From NCBI GenBank assembly GCA_022562795.1, contig JADFOP010000021.1, positions 1-33,947 on the forward strand: a stretch of DNA of 33,947 nucleotides, read 5' to 3'. Every line of letters starts with the position of its first letter. Position 1 is the stretch's first letter. This document shows positions 27,838 through 33,947 of this stretch, one piece after another. Source of the stretch: Nitrospinota bacterium (lineage in GTDB: Bacteria; JADFOP01). The notes under the pieces were generated by a model. It was not told the origin of the DNA. It searched no databases and was given only the letters and a program-made list of their open reading frames with translations. Both the position numbers and the translations under genes were made by a program.

Positions 27838-28862
27838 CGGTTGGTTATCCCAAAAAATACCAGGAGCGCACCAAGAGGAAAGGATCGAGTCGAAGGCGTC
27901 GGAACGCCTCCTCTGACGTTGAGACGAGTCTCAAACGGTGGTTGATTTGTGTTCTTGTCCTTGCCCTGGCTGGTTGCGACTCCGGGTCTGTCGAGCCGCG
28001 GGGGGCTGTCGCCACAGTTAGCGGCCAGGAGATTACGGCGGAGGCGTTTGAGGAAGCCCTGACCCTGCGGCGGGCAAATCTGGCCCCGGAGCTATTGGCC
28101 AGGCCTGAAGTGCAGTGGGCCCTGGAAGAGAGGGTGCTGGAAGATCTCATCACCCGTCATCTTCTGCTCCAGGAGGCGGCCCGTCGGGGGATATCATCTT
28201 CACAGGAGGCCGTGGAACGTCGCCTGAAGGTGCTGGCCGAGGGTTATTCCTCTGCAGAATACGAGGCTATGCTAGCGGAGCGGGGCCACTCGCTCCAGTC
28301 CTTCAGGGCCAGCCTGGCAGAGGATCTTGCCATCGAACGCCTACTGGAGGAAGTGGTCGGCAGGCCTGAGCCGCCGAAGCCCGGTGTGGTCAAAACCTAC
28401 TACATGAGCCACAAAGGGGAGCTTCATAGGCCAGTTAGGGCCCGGACCCTCCACCTCGTGGTTTCCACCGCCGATGAGGCGAAAAGCGTACGGGAGGCTA
28501 TCCTTGCCGGAGGCGACTTTGCAGAGACGGCCCGTCGCCGCTCCCTGGGGCCCGAGGCGGTCCGGAACGGGGAGCTCGGCTGGGTCAGCCCAGGTCAGAT
28601 GCCGGAGGCCTTCGACGAGGCCATTTTCTCCCTACAGCCTGGTGAGGTTAGCCCGGTTGTAGCCTCCCCGTACGGTTACCACCTCTTCAAGCTTGTAGAG
28701 ATGGTGCCGGCGGGTGTGCCCTCCCTTGAGGAGGCTCGTTCAGAGATCGTCGCCCTCCTGGGGGGCGAGGCCCACGAGGCGCGCTATCGGCAGTGGGTGG
28801 CCGAGCTCCGTGCACGGACCACGGTCATCGTCCACCCGACGGTGGGGGGGCCCAGACGATGA
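27834..28862 (+). CDS. SurA/PpiC-type peptidyl-prolyl isomerase, lipoprotein
   Basis: A 342-residue protein overlapping mfd by ATGA. After an unusually long basic n-region (about 35 residues with Arg/Lys runs) comes a hydrophobic stretch and the lipobox LAGC with Cys48; no better start codon exists in frame. Residues about 60-185 resemble the SurA N-terminal chaperone domain (VSGQEITAEAFEEALTLRRA, EERVLEDLITRHLLLQEAAR), and about 200-295 form one parvulin domain (VRARTLHLVV, GGDFAETARRRS, NGELGWVSPGQMPEAFDEAI, YGYHLFKLVE). A role in folding outer-membrane proteins is likely. It is followed by a second paralogue-like gene with ATGA overlap. Confidence 0.85.
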   Translation: MTVGYPKKYQERTKRKGSSRRRRNASSDVETSLKRWLICVLVLALAGCDSGSVEPRGAVATVSGQEITAEAFEEALTLRRANLAPELLARPEVQWALEERVLEDLITRHLLLQEAARRGISSSQEAVERRLKVLAEGYSSAEYEAMLAERGHSLQSFRASLAEDLAIERLLEEVVGRPEPPKPGVVKTYYMSHKGELHRPVRARTLHLVVSTADEAKSVREAILAGGDFAETARRRSLGPEAVRNGELGWVSPGQMPEAFDEAIFSLQPGEVSPVVASPYGYHLFKLVEMVPAGVPSLEEARSEIVALLGGEAHEARYRQWVAELRARTTVIVHPTVGGPRR

Positions 28863-30055
28863 GGCGTGCACAATGTGCGGCGGCCCTTGGTCTGGTTATC
28901 GCCGTGGCTTGTGGGTGCGGCAGGACGGCAACCACGACCACCAGGTTGGAAGATATACCGGCTGCCAGCGGATCTGGTGTACCCTACCGGGGTTTAGCCC
29001 CCACTTTAGGAATCGTGGATGAGGGGCCTTGGAGGATATTTGGGATCGAGCCGCCTGAGCTATTGACCCCTGGATCGGAGGAGCTCCCGCTGCCGTCGCG
29101 CGTTACCGTGTTAAAAGGGGAGCGCCCCAAGACTATCGACAGGGTCCTAGGGAGGGTCAACAAGGACATTATAACCTTGAGCGAGGTCCAGGAGTTGGCT
29201 CAGCCCTTTATAGCGCGCATCCGGAGCCAAGTGCCCCCCGAGCGTCAGGAGGAGGAGATTCGCAGAGTCCAATCAGCCCTGCTCGATCGCATCATCGACC
29301 TCCGCCTTCAGGTTCAGCTTGCCGAGCGCCTCGGGGTGGAGGCCTCCGATAAGGAGCTGGACGAAGCCGTGGCCGACGTGATGGCCAAGAATAACATGAC
29401 TCCCGAGCAGTTTGACCTGCTCCTCGCGCAGGAAGGGATCACCATTGATCAATACCGCGAGAAGTTACGAGAGCAGATCGTTCGCCGCCGAGTATACAAC
29501 TTCGAGGTCGTCTCCCGCGTGCAGGTCTCCGATGCCGACGTGCAGGATTACTACCTCAGCAACATAAAGGAGTTCATCCCGCCCCCAGCGGTGGAGATAA
29601 GCCAGATATTTATAGCCCTGCCGGCCAACGGAGATGAGGCTGCCCTTAGGGAGGTCGACCAGAAGGTTGAGGGCGTCATGGCGGCCCTGGAGCGTGGGGA
29701 ACCCTTGGGGGTGGTGGCCCGAGCAAAATCCGATGACCCCACGGGGTCTCATGGAGGGCGGGTCGGGCGCTTCAAGCGGGGCGAAATGGTCCCCGATCTT
29801 GAAAAAGTAGCCTTTGAGATGTGGGAGGGGGAGATTCGCGGGCCCATCGCCACCGACCGGGGTTTCCACGTCCTTAAAGTTGACAAGCGGTGGGGTGATA
29901 AGCCCCTCCCCCTCGAGCAGATAGCTTCTCAGATTCGGGCCAAGCTATTGGATTTGAAGCGTGAGGAGCGATACAATGAGTTTATAGAGAGTCTGCGGGG
30001 GGACGCCTTTATTGAGCGGGCGGACCTGGGCAAGGCACCCGCAGAGGGCCGCTAG
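28859..30055 (+). CDS. SurA-like periplasmic chaperone/peptidyl-prolyl isomerase
   Basis: ATG 28859 overlaps the previous stop by four bases; an earlier in-frame start at 28793 lies within the upstream gene and is rejected. The 398 residues begin with a signal-like stretch (LGLVIAVACGCG) with Cys18 or Cys20 as possible lipidation sites, neither with a textbook lipobox. A SurA N-terminal domain follows (RVLGRVNKDIITLSEVQELA, ALLDRIIDLRLQVQLAERL), then a parvulin domain (AVEISQIFIALP, GEPLGVVARAKSDDP, GGRVGRFKRGEMVPDLEKVA, DRGFHVLKVDKRW). It is a full-length SurA homologue with one rotamase domain. Confidence 0.87.
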   Translation: MRRAQCAAALGLVIAVACGCGRTATTTTRLEDIPAASGSGVPYRGLAPTLGIVDEGPWRIFGIEPPELLTPGSEELPLPSRVTVLKGERPKTIDRVLGRVNKDIITLSEVQELAQPFIARIRSQVPPERQEEEIRRVQSALLDRIIDLRLQVQLAERLGVEASDKELDEAVADVMAKNNMTPEQFDLLLAQEGITIDQYREKLREQIVRRRVYNFEVVSRVQVSDADVQDYYLSNIKEFIPPPAVEISQIFIALPANGDEAALREVDQKVEGVMAALERGEPLGVVARAKSDDPTGSHGGRVGRFKRGEMVPDLEKVAFEMWEGEIRGPIATDRGFHVLKVDKRWGDKPLPLEQIASQIRAKLLDLKREERYNEFIESLRGDAFIERADLGKAPAEGR

Positions 30056-30083
30056 ACGGACCCATACGAGACGAGGAGGAGGT

Positions 30084-30875
30084 ATGGAAGCGCCCGGAAG
30101 GAAAAGCCCGCCAGTCGTCAAGGCCGTGGACCACGCCTTCGAGGTTCTCGAGGCCCTGGGTGGAGACAGCGAGGAGCTGGGGGTCACGGAGCTCGCGAAG
30201 GAACTCGGTTTCTCTAAGAATAATGTTTTTCGCCTCCTAGCGACATTCCAGGAGCGGGGCTATGTCGTTCAGAACCCCAAGACCGAGAACTACCGACTGG
30301 GGCTCAAGGTCTTCGAGATGGCCCAGGTCTACCTCCACAAGAGCGGCCTCATCCGCCACGCCCGGTCCGTTCTCCGCGAGGTGGTGATGAAATGTAATGA
30401 GAGCGTGTATATTTCCATTCTCCGGGAGGGCGAGATCGTCTACCTCGACTTAATCGAGAGCAGACATACGATCAAGCTCATCTCTCGGACCGGCCGCCGT
30501 CTTCCCTCATACTGCACGGCTGCGGGGAAGATTCAACTCGCCTACCAGAGTGAGGACGACCTTGAGCGCCTCTTCAAAGATCGACCCCTCGTGCGTTACA
30601 CAGACAACACCGCAGTCGATCTCGACGCTCTTTCAGAAGATCTCACCCGATGCGCCGAGCTGGGCTACGCCTTGGACAACCAGGAGTACGAAGACGATGT
30701 CAGGTGTGTGGCCGCCCCCGTTAGGGACTACACAGGCCGAGTGGTGGCCGGCATCTCCATCGCAGGGCCTTTATTCCGAATGGATGACGAGCGCATCAAT
30801 GAGGAGCTAGTCCCCCTGGTCGTCGATGCGGCCCGGAAGGTCTCGGCCAAGCTCGGGTATCCGGAGAACGATTAG
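30084..30875 (+). CDS. IclR-family transcriptional regulator
   Basis: ATG 30084 with a strong GAGGAGGAGG site; earlier in-frame starts lie inside the previous gene. The 263 residues have an N-terminal winged helix (KAVDHAFEVLEALGG, LGVTELAKELGFSKNNVFRL, LLATFQERGYVVQNPKT) and the IclR effector domain (YLDLIESRHTIKLISRTGRR, YCTAAGKIQLAY, then YALDNQEYEDDVRCVAAPVR with AGISIAGP). Family members bind small carboxylates or aromatics to regulate catabolic operons. No catabolic genes are in view, so the target is unknown. It may be co-transcribed with the SurA-like genes (28-base gap). Confidence 0.92.
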   Translation: MEAPGRKSPPVVKAVDHAFEVLEALGGDSEELGVTELAKELGFSKNNVFRLLATFQERGYVVQNPKTENYRLGLKVFEMAQVYLHKSGLIRHARSVLREVVMKCNESVYISILREGEIVYLDLIESRHTIKLISRTGRRLPSYCTAAGKIQLAYQSEDDLERLFKDRPLVRYTDNTAVDLDALSEDLTRCAELGYALDNQEYEDDVRCVAAPVRDYTGRVVAGISIAGPLFRMDDERINEELVPLVVDAARKVSAKLGYPEND

Positions 30876-30956
30876 CCAGTAGCCATAAGCCGGTGCCTAG
30901 ACGTGGGCCAAAACCCCATTCCATGTAATAACTCAGAAAATAAGCGGTTAGATTAA

Positions 30957-30994
30957 ATATTCGGAATATTCGGAAAATCGCGGAAAATCGCGGA
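30957..30994. repeat. Short tandem repeats ahead of the pyr promoter
   Basis: ATATTCGGA twice, then AAATCGCGGA twice, head to tail, forming four 9-10-base units that all end in CGGA. They stop eight bases before the -35 element, where an upstream promoter element or operator could act. Confidence 0.55.
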
Positions 30995-31001
30995 AATAGG
31001 C

Positions 31002-31030
31002 TTGCTTTATCCCTCTTTGTATCGTATAAA
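31002..31030 (+). promoter_or_regulatory. Promoter of the pyrR-pyrB-pyrC operon
   Basis: TTGCTT (31002-31007) and TATAAA (31025-31030) with a 17-base spacer. Transcription would start near 31,037, giving a leader of about 208 bases before pyrR. Confidence 0.65.
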
Positions 31031-31058
31031 AGGGGGGAACGAGTTTCGTTCCGACGTA

Positions 31059-31094
31059 ACCCTTATAAATCTGTCCCGTGAGGCGATTAAGGGT
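31059..31094 (+). promoter_or_regulatory. PyrR-binding RNA element
   Basis: The RNA folds as ACCCTT/AAGGGT (31059-31064 with 31089-31094), a purine-containing bulge, then AATC/GATT (31068-31071 with 31085-31088), and a loop segment TGTCCCGTGAGGCG (31072-31085). This matches the PyrR recognition consensus ARUCCNGNGAGGYU at 12 of 14 positions; the two differences keep a wobble pair. Its place upstream of pyrR itself supports the call. Confidence 0.75.
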
Positions 31095-31117
31095 GATTGC
31101 AGGAGCTAAATATTGCG

Positions 31118-31808
<691 letters not shown>

Positions 31809-31822
31809 GGAGGCGCGTCGAG

Positions 31823-32767
31823 ATGCAGAGGCGGTGGCAGCGCAAAGACCTGCTGGGCTGTGCGGACTTAGAAGACAAGGAGATCATGGCGGTCCTCGAG
31901 CAGGCGGACGCCTTCAAGGAAATCTCCTCCCGGGAGATTAAAAAGGTGCCTACCTTACGGGGCAAGACCGTCATAAACCTCTTCTACGAGCCCTCCACTC
32001 GCACCCGGGCCTCTTTTGAGATTGCGGGAAAGCGCTTGAGCGCAGACGTGGTGAACGTCGCGGCCTCGGGCTCCAGCGTCTCTAAGGGCGAGACGCTGCT
32101 CGATATGGCCCGCAACCTCGAGGCCATGTCGCCCGATGTGGTGGTGGTCCGCCACGCCTCTGCCGGGGCGCCCCACTCCCTAGCCCGCGTCTTGGCCTGC
32201 GGGGTCGTCAACGCCGGGGACGGCGCCCACGAGCACCCTACCCAGGCGTTGCTTGATTGCTACACCATTCGAGAACACGCTGGAAAGCTGGAGGGCCTGA
32301 AGGTCGCCATTGTGGGCGATATCACCCACAGTCGGGTGGCCCGAAGCAACATCTTCGCGATGCGGTCCCTGGGAATGCGGGTCACAGTCTGCGGCCCGCC
32401 GACCCTCCTGCCGGTGGGCATCGAGGCCCTGGGGGTCGAGGCCACATCCATCATGGAGGAGGCCGTCGCCGGTGTCGACGTCATTATGATGCTTCGGGTC
32501 CAGTTCGAGCGGATGGGAATGGCATACTTCCCGTCGCTTAGGGAATACAGCCGGTTTTGGTGTCTCACTTCCGATCGGCTGAGCCTCGCCAAGCCGGATG
32601 TTCTCATCATGCACCCGGGGCCGATCAACCGGGGTGTGGAGATCGCCCATGAGGTTGCCGACGGGCCCCACAGCGTCATCCTTGAACAGGTAACCAACGG
32701 GGTGGCGGTTAGAATGGCCCTGCTCTATCTCTTAGCAGGAGGACGGCGCGATGCGTCTGCTGATTGA
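31823..32767 (+). CDS. pyrB: Aspartate carbamoyltransferase catalytic subunit
   Basis: Joins carbamoyl phosphate and aspartate, the first committed step of pyrimidine synthesis. In 314 residues all key motifs are present: carbamoyl-phosphate loop STRTRASFE (58-66), SKGET with Lys88, HPTQALLD (138-145), the aspartate-domain MLRVQFERM and HPGPINRG (264-271). ATG 31823 has GGGAGG upstream. Its last 17 bases overlap pyrC. No pyrI regulatory subunit is seen next to it. Confidence 0.97.
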   Translation: MQRRWQRKDLLGCADLEDKEIMAVLEQADAFKEISSREIKKVPTLRGKTVINLFYEPSTRTRASFEIAGKRLSADVVNVAASGSSVSKGETLLDMARNLEAMSPDVVVVRHASAGAPHSLARVLACGVVNAGDGAHEHPTQALLDCYTIREHAGKLEGLKVAIVGDITHSRVARSNIFAMRSLGMRVTVCGPPTLLPVGIEALGVEATSIMEEAVAGVDVIMMLRVQFERMGMAYFPSLREYSRFWCLTSDRLSLAKPDVLIMHPGPINRGVEIAHEVADGPHSVILEQVTNGVAVRMALLYLLAGGRRDASAD

Positions 32768-33947
32768 GGGAGGCCGTCTCATCGATCCCGAATCGGGGAC
32801 CGACGATGACCTCGACCTCCTTATCGAAGAGGGCAGCCTGAACGCTGTTGGGCCAGGGCTTCGAGCCCAGCTTCCCGCAGGGAGTGTTATAGAGCCCTTC
32901 GACCCGGCTGCGCCTCCCCCTCTCGACGGCATCGTCGCCTTGGATGCCCGGGGGTGTGTAGTGGCCCCTGGGTTTGTGGACATCCACGTCCATTTGCGCC
33001 AGCCGGGCTTCGAGCACAAGGAGACCATCGAGAGCGGCACGAGGGCGGCGGTGGCGGGGGGCTTCACCTCCGTCTGCTGCATGGCCAACACCGACCCGGT
33101 GAATGACAACGGCACGGTAGCGGAATTCATCTTAAAGGAGGCCGCCGCCCGCGGGGCCTGCAAGGTCTACCCGATCGGGGCGGTCTCTAAGAAGCTCGAG
33201 GGCCGCGAGCTTGCCGAGATCGGAGAGCTGGCCGAAGTCGGCTGCGTGGCCTTGAGCGATGATGGCCGACCGGTGCTCGACTCAGGCCTCATGCGCCGGG
33301 CCATGGAGTACGCGAGTCGCTTCGGGCTCACAATCGTGCAGCACTGCGAGGATACGGGCCTTACCCGGGGGGCGGTCATGCACGAGGGGCCTGTGGCGAC
33401 GGAGCTCGGCCTCGTCGGCTGGCCCGCGGCGGCCGAGGAGATTTTGGTAGCTAGGGACATTCTGCTCGCCGAGACCCTGCGGCTGCCCGTTCACCTGGCC
33501 CACCTCTCTTCGGCAGGCAGCGTGCGGCTGCTTCGGGAGGCCAAAGCGCGGGAGGTCCCGGTGACCGCCGAGGTGACCCCCCATCACCTGATGCTGACCG
33601 ACGAGGCCGTCCGAGGCTACGATACCCTTGCGAAGATGAATCCGCCGCTGCGGTCGGCCGAGGACCGCTCAGCGCTACGCGCGGCGCTGGCCGAGGGGGT
33701 TATCGACGCTGTGGCCACCGACCACGCGCCCCACGCGGAGGCGGAAAAGGAGGTCGAGTTCGACCAGGCGGCCTTCGGCGTAGTGGGCCTGGAGACGGCC
33801 CTGCCGTTGGTGCTCCGGCTCGTCGAGGAAGGCCTCATGGGCCTCCCTGAGGCCGTCGAGCGCCTGACCTTGGGGCCGGCCCGCTGCCTGGGCCTTCCCG
33901 CCGGGACCTTGTCCGTCGGGTCGCCGGCCGGTGTGGTGGGCTTTAAC
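32751..33947 (+). CDS. pyrC: Dihydroorotase (partial, runs off right edge)
   Basis: Closes carbamoyl aspartate to dihydroorotate, the third step of the pathway. ATG 32751 has AGGAGG upstream and overlaps the pyrB end by 17 bases. The 399 residues present contain the metal-binding [13 protein letters not shown] (His79, His81), [31 protein letters not shown] and ATDHAPH (Asp324), as in the class I, Aquifex-type enzymes. A proline-rich loop (about residues 40-62) is inserted in the N-terminal beta domain. The end is missing; little should remain. Confidence 0.96.
   Translation, partial: MRLLIEGGRLIDPESGTDDDLDLLIEEGSLNAVGPGLRAQLPAGSVIEPFDPAAPPPLDGIVALDARGCVVAPGFVDIHVHLRQPGFEHKETIESGTRAAVAGGFTSVCCMANTDPVNDNGTVAEFILKEAAARGACKVYPIGAVSKKLEGRELAEIGELAEVGCVALSDDGRPVLDSGLMRRAMEYASRFGLTIVQHCEDTGLTRGAVMHEGPVATELGLVGWPAAAEEILVARDILLAETLRLPVHLAHLSSAGSVRLLREAKAREVPVTAEVTPHHLMLTDEAVRGYDTLAKMNPPLRSAEDRSALRAALAEGVIDAVATDHAPHAEAEKEVEFDQAAFGVVGLETALPLVLRLVEEGLMGLPEAVERLTLGPARCLGLPAGTLSVGSPAGVVGFN

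Noticed and set aside
30957-30994. CRISPR-like short repeats
   Set aside because: Units are 9-10 bases, directly tandem and without spacers.

Overview
The window reads as a chromosomal origin region from a Gram-negative, GC-rich bacterium of Deltaproteobacteria type. This rests on three things: GyrB carries the long C-terminal insertion seen in proteobacterial GyrB (816 residues), the F-ATPase operon has paired b' and b subunits with no a or c subunit beside it, and parA-parB-bactofilin sits directly upstream of that operon. Genus and species cannot be read from this sequence; an uncultivated Desulfobacterota-, Tectomicrobia- or Nitrospinota-like lineage would fit.

Layout. Positions 1 to about 1,620 form a visibly AT-richer accessory patch on the minus strand: a 26-codon remnant, an 88-residue unknown protein, a small frameshifted gene, and an in-frame chimera of a phospholipase-D-like domain with the C-terminal part of GatB, which runs off the left edge. 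Positions 1,659 to 14,402 are a long minus-strand run: a lipoprotein, atpF'-atpF-atpH-atpA-atpG-atpD-atpC (listed in transcription order), a bactofilin, parB, parA, rsmG, a perfect parS site, then yidC, yidD, rnpA and rpmH. Positions 14,403 to 14,948 (DnaA-box cluster) and 16,284 to 16,866 (very AT-rich) flank dnaA and are the best oriC candidates. From dnaA rightward most genes lie on the plus strand: dnaA, gyrB, gyrA, a TPR lipoprotein, a degenerate receiver protein, mfd, two SurA-like chaperone genes, an IclR regulator, and the pyrR-pyrB-pyrC pyrimidine operon, cut by the right edge. The exceptions are a minus-strand ferredoxin and a minus-strand hicB with a truncated hicA.

How it works together. 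The core is the replication, segregation and cell-envelope insertion block (dnaA, gyrase, ParABS with bactofilin, YidC), ATP synthase, transcription-coupled repair (mfd) joined by ATGA overlaps to periplasmic folding factors, and de novo pyrimidine synthesis. The pyr operon has a clear promoter, a PyrR-binding stem-loop and an 11-bp intrinsic terminator, which makes an attenuator readable in the DNA.

The least ordinary items are the PLD-GatB chimera and its small-gene operon at the left edge, an inverted-repeat (MITE-like) element at about 22,807-22,949, the truncated hicA, a ferredoxin with Ser in place of a usual cluster cysteine, and the pyr attenuator relay. No tRNA, rRNA, CRISPR array or complete transposase was seen.
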